45,947 nt of DNA from Desulfosarcina sp. (GTDB lineage: Bacteria; Desulfobacterota; Desulfobacteria; Desulfobacterales; JAFDCJ01). The stretch spans positions 1 to 45,947 of the forward strand of contig JARFPZ010000140.1 of the NCBI GenBank assembly GCA_029288035.1. The letters run 5' to 3'. The notes below the pieces were generated by a model. The model was not told the origin of the DNA and searched no databases. It saw nothing but the letters and a program-made list of their open reading frames with translations. This document shows positions 29,662-36,855 of this stretch, piece after piece. The first letter of the stretch is position 1, and each line of letters opens with the position of its first letter. Both the position numbers and the translations under genes were made by a program.

Positions 29662-30951
29662 ATGAAATACTTACCGATTGATACCGATCTGTTCGTTCAA
29701 AACCGTAAACGATTTGTTGAACAGTTGCAGCCGAATTCCATCGCCGTTTTTAATTCAAACGACATCATGCCCACCAGTGCGGATGGCATCCATCCATTTA
29801 TTCAGCAGACTGATTTGTTCTGTTTAAGCGGCATCGATCAAGAGGAGAGCACACTGGTGATCTGCCCGGATGCCAAGGAAGAAAAGCACCGGGAAATTTT
29901 GTTTTTGAGGGAAACCAACGAACAGATTGCCTTATGGGAAGGCCAAAAATACACCAAAGACGAGGCCACGGCCGTTTCCGGAATAAAAACGGTACACTGG
30001 AATCATGAATTTAATACAATTTTCAAAACCCTGGTGTTTCAATCCGAGAAAATCTACCTGAACACCAATGAACATTTACGGGCGGATGACAGTGTGGAAA
30101 CCAGAGACCGGCGCTTTTTGCGCTGGTGCCGCGACACCTTCCCATTGCATCATTACAGGCGACTGGCACCGATCATGCACGACCTGCGCATCGTTAAATC
30201 ACCCATAGAGGTAGACCTGATAAAAAAAGCCGCCGGCATCACCGAACGAGCATTTCGTCGCCTGTTAAGCTTCATCGCACCCGGCGTGTGGGAATTCGAG
30301 ATCGAGGCTGAAATTTGTCACGAGTTTATGAAAAACCGTTCCAGAGGACCCGCCTTTCAGACCATTATTGCGTCAGGAGCTGATTCCTGCATCCTGCATT
30401 ATGTCAAAAACAATAAACAGTGCCGGGAGGGCGATCTGGTTTTAATGGACTTTGGCGCCGAATACGCCAACTATGCGGGGGATGTTACCCGCACGGTACC
30501 GGTAAACGGGCGGTTTTCAAAACGGCAAAAAGCGGTCTATAATGCGGTTTTAAATGTGCATAAAGTGGCCATTCAAATGCTGACACCGGGACAAACCTTC
30601 GATGAGTCTACCCGGGAAGTCGGTAAAGTAATGGAAACCGAATTGATCGGCCTGGGGCTGCTGGACGCCGGGGAAGTGAAAAAGCAATCCGAGGATCAAC
30701 CGCTCTATAAGAAGTATTTTCCCCATGGCACCTCCCATCATTTGGGCTTGGATGTTCATGATTACGGTGACAGATACCGCAAATTTGAACCTGGGATGGT
30801 GCTTACCTGCGAACCCGGTATTTACATCAAAGACGAGGCCATCGGTATCAGGATTGAAAACGATATCTTAATCACCGAGGATGGGCCGGTGGATCTAACG
30901 GAATCAATTCCCAGAGAAGCCGATGAAATCGAAGATTTGATGAATCAGTGA
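29662..30951 (+). CDS. pepP: Xaa-Pro aminopeptidase (M24B, PepP-like)
   Basis: This is 429 residues from the ATG at 29662; an in-frame start 25 codons upstream lies inside the EF-hand gene and is rejected. The N-terminal domain is the aminopeptidase P type (QTDLFCLSGIDQEES). The pita-bread M24 domain has its dinuclear metal ligands: two Asp in LMDFGAEYANYAGDVTRT, His in HGTSHHLGLDVHD, Glu in CEPGIYIK and Glu in RIENDIL. It removes N-terminal residues before proline in the cytoplasm. One base separates it from the upstream EF-hand lipoprotein gene, although the two proteins act in different compartments. Confidence 0.92.
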   Translation: MKYLPIDTDLFVQNRKRFVEQLQPNSIAVFNSNDIMPTSADGIHPFIQQTDLFCLSGIDQEESTLVICPDAKEEKHREILFLRETNEQIALWEGQKYTKDEATAVSGIKTVHWNHEFNTIFKTLVFQSEKIYLNTNEHLRADDSVETRDRRFLRWCRDTFPLHHYRRLAPIMHDLRIVKSPIEVDLIKKAAGITERAFRRLLSFIAPGVWEFEIEAEICHEFMKNRSRGPAFQTIIASGADSCILHYVKNNKQCREGDLVLMDFGAEYANYAGDVTRTVPVNGRFSKRQKAVYNAVLNVHKVAIQMLTPGQTFDESTREVGKVMETELIGLGLLDAGEVKKQSEDQPLYKKYFPHGTSHHLGLDVHDYGDRYRKFEPGMVLTCEPGIYIKDEAIGIRIENDILITEDGPVDLTESIPREADEIEDLMNQ

Positions 30952-31174
30952 AAAGGTTAAACGGTTACGGGTTCAACGTTCAGGGTTAAAAAAACTCCCA
31001 ACTAGCTCTTATCAAAAGGATTCAGCTTTCACATGTCAATAACGCCTTTTCACCCAACGGGTAAAATTGGGTAATATGGATCTTGATCAATATCGCATGC
31101 AGCTTCCAACAGCTGTAACCTTTGAACCCTGAACCTGGAACCGATCAGTTTAGGAATAGTATAGGGACGATTTT

Positions 31175-32293
31175 ATGGGAAAGCATCTGGTTATCGTGGG
31201 TGCCGGCCACGCACATTTAACCGTTTTAAAAAATTTGAAGGAATTTACAAATTCCGGCCATGATGTCACCGTCGTGAGCACAAGCTCACTGCACTATTAT
31301 TCCGGCATGGGACCCGGAATGTTATCGGGGATATACAGACCTGATGAAATCCGCTTCAACGTAAAGAAGTTGTCCGAAGACCGGGGCGCTGCATTTGTCG
31401 AAGACAAGGTCGTCAAGGTCATGCCGGATGAAAGGAAGCTCGAACTGCAGTCCGGTAACCAAATATCCTATGATGCAATTTCTTTAAACACGGGTAGTTT
31501 TGTGCCGCTGGCGGAACCGCTACGCGCTCATAAATCGGTTGTTACGGTCAAGCCCATCGAAAATCTTTTAAAAGCAAATCGCAAAATCATCGAAATTTTA
31601 AAAACCCAGGACTTGAAGGCGACTGTCATCGGAGGCGGTCCCACCGGTGTTGAGGTTTCCGGCAACCTGGAGCGCCTGGTCAGAAATGAATCGGGCAGAT
31701 GCCGGATTACCCTCGTTGCCGGAACGCGCCTGCTTCCTCAATTTAAAGCCGGTGTAAGGCAGCGAGTCCTGAAATCATTGGGTGGCCGGAATGTGCAGGT
31801 CATGGAAGGCGTCAGAATGTCTGCTATCAAGGACGGTGATGTCGAGCTTTCCGATGGTACCGTTCTGAAAAATGATATTATTTTCATGGCGATCGGCGTC
31901 AAGCCATCCCGATTATTTGAAGACTCCGGGCTCCCCACCGGTCCTGACGGCGGCATGCTGGTCAATCAGTTTTTGCAATCTGTAACTCATCCGGAAATTT
32001 TTGGCGGTGGTGACTGTATCAGCTTTGAACCGCGACCCCTCGCCAAAGTCGGCGTGTATGCCGTCCGGCAGAATCCCATCTTGCTGCATAATCTTCTGAG
32101 CACCTTAAATGGTCATGAGCTGCAACAATTTGTACCGCAAAAATCAGTTTTGCTAGCCCTGAATATGGGGGACGGTACGGCCATCGTCGACTGGCATTCC
32201 ATGGTATGGGGCGGCAGACTCGGATTTGCAATGAAGGATTATATTGACCGAAAATTTATGCGAGCCTTTCAGGTGTCGGGTGAGCTGGGTTGA
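31175..32293 (+). CDS. FAD-dependent pyridine nucleotide-disulfide oxidoreductase (NDH-2-like)
   Basis: The 372-residue protein begins with the FAD dinucleotide motif VIVGAGHAHL and has a second Rossmann motif TVIGGGPTGVEVSGNL (about 150-165) for NAD(P)H. The later HPEIFGGGDCISF is the C-terminal FAD contact (GD). The SSLHYYSGMGPGML segment fits the type II NADH dehydrogenase or sulfide:quinone-like subgroup, also seen fused to SelD in some bacteria. No redox CxxC is evident, so it is probably a two-electron NAD(P)H oxidoreductase with an unknown acceptor. There is no adjacent partner gene. Confidence 0.8.
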   Translation: MGKHLVIVGAGHAHLTVLKNLKEFTNSGHDVTVVSTSSLHYYSGMGPGMLSGIYRPDEIRFNVKKLSEDRGAAFVEDKVVKVMPDERKLELQSGNQISYDAISLNTGSFVPLAEPLRAHKSVVTVKPIENLLKANRKIIEILKTQDLKATVIGGGPTGVEVSGNLERLVRNESGRCRITLVAGTRLLPQFKAGVRQRVLKSLGGRNVQVMEGVRMSAIKDGDVELSDGTVLKNDIIFMAIGVKPSRLFEDSGLPTGPDGGMLVNQFLQSVTHPEIFGGGDCISFEPRPLAKVGVYAVRQNPILLHNLLSTLNGHELQQFVPQKSVLLALNMGDGTAIVDWHSMVWGGRLGFAMKDYIDRKFMRAFQVSGELG

Positions 32294-32363
32294 TCATCGA
32301 GCGCTCAGGGTTTCATGATTCGTGAGATGAAATATCATAAGTAAGCAAAAGACGGAGCGAAGC

Positions 32364-32401
32364 CTCCGGCTCGTAGGGGTTGTAGCGCCTACGCCTCGGA
32401 G
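32364..32401. repeat. Intergenic hairpin, two-stem inverted repeat
   Basis: Stem CTCCG...CGTAGG (left) pairs with CCTACG...CGGAG (right) around a 10-base loop, with a symmetric 3x3 internal bulge. It lies about 70 bases after the FAD oxidoreductase stop and lacks a T-tract. It may be a repeated intergenic element or an attenuating structure. Confidence 0.55.
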
Positions 32402-32493
32402 AGCGACTTCCACAAATCTTCAATTTTCAATCTTCAGTCTTCAATTCCGGCTCGGGCGGTTTGGGTTATTTCGACTAGTTACCAGTCAACCAA

Positions 32494-33174
32494 TCAACTA
32501 ATCATTCCTCCTCGCGCCAATCTATCCGCCCGGCGGGTGGTCTCCGGCAGTCGGTACTTGGAACAGCATCTTAAAACCATGTTTATGCTGTCCTGCAAGT
32601 TTATACGATGCCCGATCGACACAAATAACGGCTTGACTTTACTTCGCGTTCGAACCACAGCGCCAATGGTTTCGTCACCATCCTTCAGATAGGAGTAGCT
32701 GCCTTTTTCGATACTCGGCTCTTCATACCGGCCCGACAATCTAGTTTTGGCACAGCCAATGGAAGGTATATCCAACAGCAAGCCTATATGACTGGCAAGG
32801 CCGCAGCGTCGTGGATGGGCGATACCCTGCCCATCGAAAATCAGCAGATCCGGAACAGCGGTTAAATGATCCAGGGCAGCGAGAATTGCTGGGCCTTCAC
32901 GAAACGTAAGCAGCCCCGGGATATACGGAAAACGTATCTTTTTGACAGCGGTTGCATAATCTACTGTCGACAAATCGGATAGCCTGATAACAACCACGGC
33001 CGCAACCGCCAGACCCTGATGGAAATGGGTATCTACCCCGGCCACATTGGTAACATTTACAATGTCGAACCCGGACGCTCTAATTACTTTGCCCGCCAGA
33101 TGCGCTTGCACAGCAATGGCTTCATTGGGTGTCAGGTCCCAGGAATGGGGATTGGTGAGCGGTTTTGAGCCCAT
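32494..33174 (-). CDS. nfi: Endonuclease V (deoxyinosine 3' endonuclease)
   Basis: The 226-residue protein has the family hallmarks: GVDTHF (catalytic Asp at about 48), RFPYIPGLLTFREGPAIL (Glu in FREG, about 93), DGQGIAHPRRCGLASHIGLL (Asp at about 114), and the C-terminal VSIGHRINLQDSI with the conserved GHR. These match the acidic metal-binding residues of bacterial Endo V. The enzyme nicks DNA one base 3' to deoxyinosine or other deaminated bases. Length matches the E. coli enzyme (about 223). It is a single gene. Confidence 0.95.
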   Translation of the reverse strand: MGSKPLTNPHSWDLTPNEAIAVQAHLAGKVIRASGFDIVNVTNVAGVDTHFHQGLAVAAVVVIRLSDLSTVDYATAVKKIRFPYIPGLLTFREGPAILAALDHLTAVPDLLIFDGQGIAHPRRCGLASHIGLLLDIPSIGCAKTRLSGRYEEPSIEKGSYSYLKDGDETIGAVVRTRSKVKPLFVSIGHRINLQDSINMVLRCCSKYRLPETTRRADRLARGGMIS

Positions 33175-33439
33175 GCTCTATACTAATGTCGCTGAAGACC
33201 GTAAATGAGATCGCCCATTGAAGGCAGACCACGGTGATCACTTGACAATTAAGGATATATACTGAAAATCGTGCCGCTTTTCAGAATTTTTACGCGTAGC
33301 AGTCCTTCCAGAGCCGAGAAGTTTTTTGATTTGTCCAGCTGTCAATGGGAAAACCTGTCGTGAGCCTCCCGCCGTGAGCCTCGGGATCGAATGACAAGGT
33401 CGAACGATCCGCAGCGGATCAGATAAATCATCAGCCCTT

Positions 33440-33619
33440 TTATTCGCCGGCGATGTCCTCGGCTGAATAAGTTCCCCATTTGCCGATGGTAACAACTCCA
33501 TCTTCCTGCAAACCTTCGGCGATCGACTCGAAAACCGCATCGACGGCTCTGGCCGCCGTTTTTTGGGACAGCCCATCCAATTTTTCGGCGACCCTTTTGA
33601 CCAATTCTTTTTTATTCAT
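33440..33619 (-). CDS. Truncated HU/IHF-family DNA-binding protein
   Basis: This encodes 59 residues. It begins MNKKELVKRVAEKLDG, then LSQKTAARAVDAVFESIAEG, exactly the HU helical dimerisation part. It continues DGVVTIGKWGTYSAEDIAGE and stops, where a normal HU (about 90 residues) would go on through the beta-arm (RNPRTGE) and C-terminal helix. The DNA-contacting arm and tail are therefore missing. No HU tail is found in the other frames beyond the stop. It is either a pseudogene or a dimerisation-only small protein. It overlaps the preceding 62-residue ORF by one base (TAATG). Confidence 0.62.
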   Translation of the reverse strand: MNKKELVKRVAEKLDGLSQKTAARAVDAVFESIAEGLQEDGVVTIGKWGTYSAEDIAGE

Positions 33620-33807
33620 TATGGTTTTACCGCTGTATATAAATCACCGTTTTTTTGTTTAATGATTCCTTTTTTAAAGAACGTATTCATGATTTCAGTA
33701 TATTTTGCTTCGTACTCGCCGTTGAAATAAAGAGCTACCGTCTCTTTAAACCAATGGTTTTCCATCAGGTATGGGAAAAATGTCGTTTCTCTAATACGCT
33801 TTTTCAT
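33619..33807 (-). CDS. Small ORF of unknown function, coupled to the HU-like gene
   Basis: This is a 62-residue reading with TTFFPYLMENHWFKETVALY and IMNTFFKKGIIKQ. Its TAA stop shares one base with the ATG of the HU-like ORF, an arrangement typical of translational coupling. No clear ribosome site precedes its ATG and no family is recognised, so it could be spurious. The lack of a plausible start for the HU-like gene other than this coupling supports it modestly. Confidence 0.4.
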   Translation of the reverse strand: MKKRIRETTFFPYLMENHWFKETVALYFNGEYEAKYTEIMNTFFKKGIIKQKNGDLYTAVKP

Positions 33808-34440
33808 CAGTAGGGTATAAACGATGATCTTTTTTATCAGATCTTCACCGATCTTGTCCCGGTTTCGACAAAAAAAAGATCCTCTAAAATTTCATTATTT
33901 GCCATGCTTAGATCTCACGATTTACGATACCCTGAGCGAGCCGAAAGCCGCTAACTGCAGAAGGCAATATTGCCTCATAATTATCGCAGGAGCCAATGCG
34001 CCATAGCTGCAATGACAGGTAATGTCATTTGATCGTTTGGTATGGGTGCCTGAATATTATGGGTGCTTGGATAGTATGGGTGTTCGAAACTTCTGTATAT
34101 TTTTACTGAAATTTACAGAGCATTTACTGTGCCAGCTGGAGAAAGGTGAAGGAATAGAAGCAAATTAATGAAGATAAGGTATTGATGAATAGACAAAATT
34201 CTATTGTAAGAATTTTGCGAAAATTGATGTGAGCTCTAAAGGAGCACCGCCAATATTGTCAACGAAATAGACATATTTAAATTTCTATTGTTAACTTGGT
34301 TTAGCTTTTTTTAAATTTTTGGCAGTTTTGTGAAGCGCTTTTCAGTCAGAGTTATGTTGACATATGACCAATGTCCGGATATGACAACCTCTGACCCCGG
34401 GTCTCTGAACATAGAACCGCTTCGTTTAAGGCATATTAAA
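33808..34440. other. Gene-poor region of 633 bp with small repeats
   Basis: No supported gene is seen. It contains the perfect palindrome AGGCAATATTGCCT (33962-33975) and a three-copy 17-base repeat (34040-34090). The sequence is AT-rich. The reading frame upstream of the ArsN2-like gene stays open back to 34330 but looks non-coding. Confidence 0.6.
34040..34090. repeat. Three tandem copies of a 17-bp unit
   Basis: The units read GTATGGGTGCCTGAATA, TTATGGGTGCTTGGATA and GTATGGGTGTTCGAAAC, spaced exactly 17 bases apart. The TATGGGTG core is identical in all three, and decay increases in the last copy. Confidence 0.8.
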
Positions 34441-34881
34441 ATGAAATATTCTTTTGCCATCAAGGACAATGAACCTGAGATAAGGCGGTTACTGGCAGAC
34501 AATGATCTGCACCATGAGGATATCACCACGGCTCGATTAAAGCATTTCGTCCTGGGATGGAATGAACCGAAGTTGGTCGCTGTGGTCGGGCTCGAAATAA
34601 AGAGCCGCAGCGCACTGCTGCGTTCGTTGGCCGTTGATGCAGACTATCGCAACCGCGGAATTGCAACCAGACTGGTCGGTCAAATAGAGGATTATGCTAG
34701 ATCAATGGAAGTGGGTAGCCTCTACTTATTGACCCTGACGGCCGAGAGTTTTTTTAACAAATGCGGTTACCGGCCAATTGCACGGGATTCCGCTCCAGCC
34801 GGAATTCAAGAGACCAACGAGTTTCGTAATTTATGTCCCGCCAGCGCGGTCTGCATGGTTAAGTATCTCGGTGCTGAATAG
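34441..34881 (+). CDS. ArsN2-like GNAT acetyltransferase
   Basis: This is 146 residues from the ATG at 34441; an in-frame ATG 37 codons upstream adds residues with no GNAT homology and is rejected, while AAGG lies 9 bases before the chosen ATG. The motif LRSLAVDADYRNRGIATRLV is GNAT motif A, and LYLLTLTAESFFNKCGYRPI followed by CPASAVCMVKYL is the C-terminal signature seen in ArsN2 (arsenic-resistance-associated) acetyltransferases. No ars genes are visible nearby, so the role is family-based only. It is a single gene. Confidence 0.8.
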   Translation: MKYSFAIKDNEPEIRRLLADNDLHHEDITTARLKHFVLGWNEPKLVAVVGLEIKSRSALLRSLAVDADYRNRGIATRLVGQIEDYARSMEVGSLYLLTLTAESFFNKCGYRPIARDSAPAGIQETNEFRNLCPASAVCMVKYLGAE

Positions 34882-34904
34882 TGCTTCGATGAATCTGGTG
34901 CAGA

Positions 34905-34968
34905 GGACCCTGGTATAAGAAAAAAAGAGGACATCGCTCCGTGTCCCGGGTTCAGAAGTCCAGGGTCC
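34905..34968. repeat. Nested inverted repeat after the ArsN2-like gene
   Basis: Outer arms GGACCCTGG (34905-34913) and CCAGGGTCC (34960-34968) are perfect complements. Inner arms GGACA and TGTCC (34929-34946) form a second stem. There is no T-tract, so it may be a transcript-end structure or a small mobile repeat. Confidence 0.6.
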
Positions 34969-35033
34969 ACATCAAATCTTGCACTATTTTAAATTCCTAA
35001 CCCGGTTCCAATTGTTAACCTGGCAACTAAACT

Positions 35034-35140
35034 CGTCATTCCGGCCGCAGCGGAGCGGAGAGCCGGGCACGTAGTGAAGCTTTAGCGCTATCCAGAAAAG
35101 GCCTTGCGATTTCTGGATTCCCGTATTCGCGAGAATGACG
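35034..35140. repeat. REP-like element with terminal inverted repeats
   Basis: The 107-bp element starts CGTCATTC and ends GAATGACG, perfect inverted repeats. Inside are a CCGG-rich segment and the word CTGGATTCCCG common to this repeat class in Proteobacteria. A shorter relative lies at 38893-38964. Its right end is 48 bases from the M28 gene start. Confidence 0.75.
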
Positions 35141-35188
35141 GGCTGGTGGCTATCTGATGGTCTATTTAATTGCAGCGTTAATATAAGG

Positions 35189-36187
35189 ATGAAGTATATT
35201 GTCATTTTGTACACTGCTTTTACCTGCTTAATTTCAAGCTATCCTTTACACGCTGCCGACAGTAACGAACTTCGGATACGAACCATGATCGACATCCAGC
35301 AGACCGCAGAACGACTCGAGGCGCATCTTCGAGCTCTGACGGAGACCATTGGTGAGCGTAGCGTACGTTACCCTGAAAATCTGGACAAAACTGCTGATTA
35401 TATCCGGTTGTTCTACGAAAATATTGGAATTGCGGTGCAAAGGGACCCATATGATTACGTCGATTTCAAAGTTGACAACGTCATTGCCGATATTTCCACC
35501 GGCGCTCAACCCTCCCGTCGATACCTGCTGGGAGCCCATTATGATTCGGTTTCCGGTACCGTCGGGGCCGATGACAACGCCAGTGCAATTGCCGTCCAGC
35601 TGGAGACCGCCAGGGGCCTAAAGGCATTATTCAAGCAAGCCGGCCTCGATCTGACGGTGACTTTTGTTTCCTTTGCCCTGGAGGAACCACCGGCTTATGG
35701 TACTCGCTACATGGGAAGCAGGGTTTACGCCAAAAGGGCACGCAAGGAACAGGAAAAGATCGATGGCATGATTTGCCTCGAAATGGTGGGTTATGCCTGC
35801 TATGAGCCGGGATGCCAGAAGTATCCGTTTCCGCTGGGATTTTTCGGTTATCCCAAACAAGGAAACTATATCGGTATCGTCAGCAACTTCAAATCCGGAA
35901 AATTTACCCAAGCCCTGTTTAACGCATTTCAAAACAACCCGGAACTTCCGGTAATAAAAACAAAAATTCCGTTCAACGGCAGGATCGTTCCGGCTGTCAG
36001 ACTCAGTGATCATGCTTCCTTCTGGGATCAGGGATTTAAGGCGGTCATGATCACGGACACCGCTTTTTTCCGCAACCCTCACTATCATTGTCCATCGGAT
36101 ACCATAGAAAAACTGGACTACCGGTTCATGGCTGAGCTGGTGGAAAGTTTGCTCCTATTTTTCAAATCTCATCAAAGCGAACCCTAA
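35189..36187 (+). CDS. M28 family zinc aminopeptidase/carboxypeptidase-like, exported
   Basis: This is 332 residues from the ATG at 35189, chosen because it places the signal peptide (YIVILYTAFTCLISSYPLHAA) at the N-terminus; an ATG 18 codons upstream would run into the neighbouring repeat. Numbering here is from the longer start. All M28 features are present: HYDS (H135, D137), GADDNAS (D146), the catalytic EE pair (183-184), ICLEMVGY (E216) and the final His in HYHCPSDT (H318). It is a periplasmic dinuclear zinc peptidase with unknown specificity. It contrasts with the M28-like protein at 411-2027, which lacks several of these residues. Confidence 0.88.
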   Translation: MKYIVILYTAFTCLISSYPLHAADSNELRIRTMIDIQQTAERLEAHLRALTETIGERSVRYPENLDKTADYIRLFYENIGIAVQRDPYDYVDFKVDNVIADISTGAQPSRRYLLGAHYDSVSGTVGADDNASAIAVQLETARGLKALFKQAGLDLTVTFVSFALEEPPAYGTRYMGSRVYAKRARKEQEKIDGMICLEMVGYACYEPGCQKYPFPLGFFGYPKQGNYIGIVSNFKSGKFTQALFNAFQNNPELPVIKTKIPFNGRIVPAVRLSDHASFWDQGFKAVMITDTAFFRNPHYHCPSDTIEKLDYRFMAELVESLLLFFKSHQSEP

Positions 36188-36210
36188 TTTCATCCGGATC
36201 TCTTTAACAC

Positions 36211-36239
36211 TTGACAGATAATTGCAATTTCCATAAATT
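36211..36239 (+). promoter_or_regulatory. Sigma-70-like promoter upstream of the MoaD/AOR genes
   Basis: A perfect TTGACA (36211-36216) is followed after 17 bases by TAAATT (36234-36239; four of six matches to TATAAT). It sits about 180 bases before the MoaD-like gene, leaving a long leader with two short hairpins (AATCTG/CAGATT and TCCGG/CCGGA). No molybdenum-cofactor riboswitch consensus was recognised. Confidence 0.5.
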
Positions 36240-36420
36240 TCCACCCATTTGTGGGGATAAAGCCAGACATCGGCCGGATTTATCTTTGCCTTGCAAACTG
36301 CGTTTGCTGATCACTGTTTTTTAATCTGCCTTAACAGATTTAAAGCCGAAACGCACTTCCTGATCCGGGATACCGGATTTAGGCATTCGGATCGGACCTA
36401 AAAATAACGGAATCAGAATC

Positions 36421-36684
36421 ATGAAGTTAAAATTATCTTGCGGTAGGAACATCTTAATTTCGGAAATTCCAGAAAAGGGGCCGGTTCGCCTCAAACCGCT
36501 GCTGCAGTCCGTTAAGGAAAGCCATCCCCAAGTATACCAAAGCTGGTGCGAAGGTGACGGAAAACTTCGCGAGGCCTTGCCGGTATTTGTAAACGGCGAA
36601 CATATTCGCTATAGAGACGGCATGCAAACTGAACTCCACAATGGCGATGAAGTTTACATCGTACCCCTCATCACGGGAGGATGA
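36421..36684 (+). CDS. MoaD/ThiS-like sulfur-carrier protein next to AOR
   Basis: The 87-residue beta-grasp-sized protein ends in LITGG, the C-terminal Gly-Gly that MoaD/ThiS proteins use for adenylation and thiocarboxylation. HNGDEVYIVPLI is the typical strand before it. The C-terminus and position directly upstream of the aldehyde oxidoreductase support a dedicated role in making pterin dithiolene for that tungsten enzyme (inference from context). The ATG has only a weak ribosome site. The gap to the AOR gene is 171 bases. Confidence 0.82.
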   Translation: MKLKLSCGRNILISEIPEKGPVRLKPLLQSVKESHPQVYQSWCEGDGKLREALPVFVNGEHIRYRDGMQTELHNGDEVYIVPLITGG

Positions 36685-36855
36685 TTCACAATGGGTTAAA
36701 GGGTTCAATTTAAGGGTAATAGCACAGTCTACAAAGCACTACGGTCAATTTTATTTAATTAATAACCAGAGCTGTGTCTAATAAAACCTTGCCAATTCCA
36801 GCTGTGATACGAAAGAAAAAAAATACCGACTAACCAAAACCACAAGGAGGAAAAA

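Noticed and set aside
33238-33576. 112-codon minus-strand frame after the HU-like gene
   Set aside because: It overlaps the HU frame and does not encode the missing HU arm, so it does not rescue the protein by frameshift.
34040-34090. CRISPR-like array
   Set aside because: Units are 17 bases, contiguous, without spacers, and only three in number.
34330-34440. N-terminal extension of the ArsN2-like protein
   Set aside because: The extra 37 codons lack GNAT similarity and a ribosome site; the later ATG is better.
36240-36420. Possible Moco/Tuco riboswitch before the MoaD-like gene
   Set aside because: Only short unrelated stems were found; the conserved core words of that riboswitch class were not seen.
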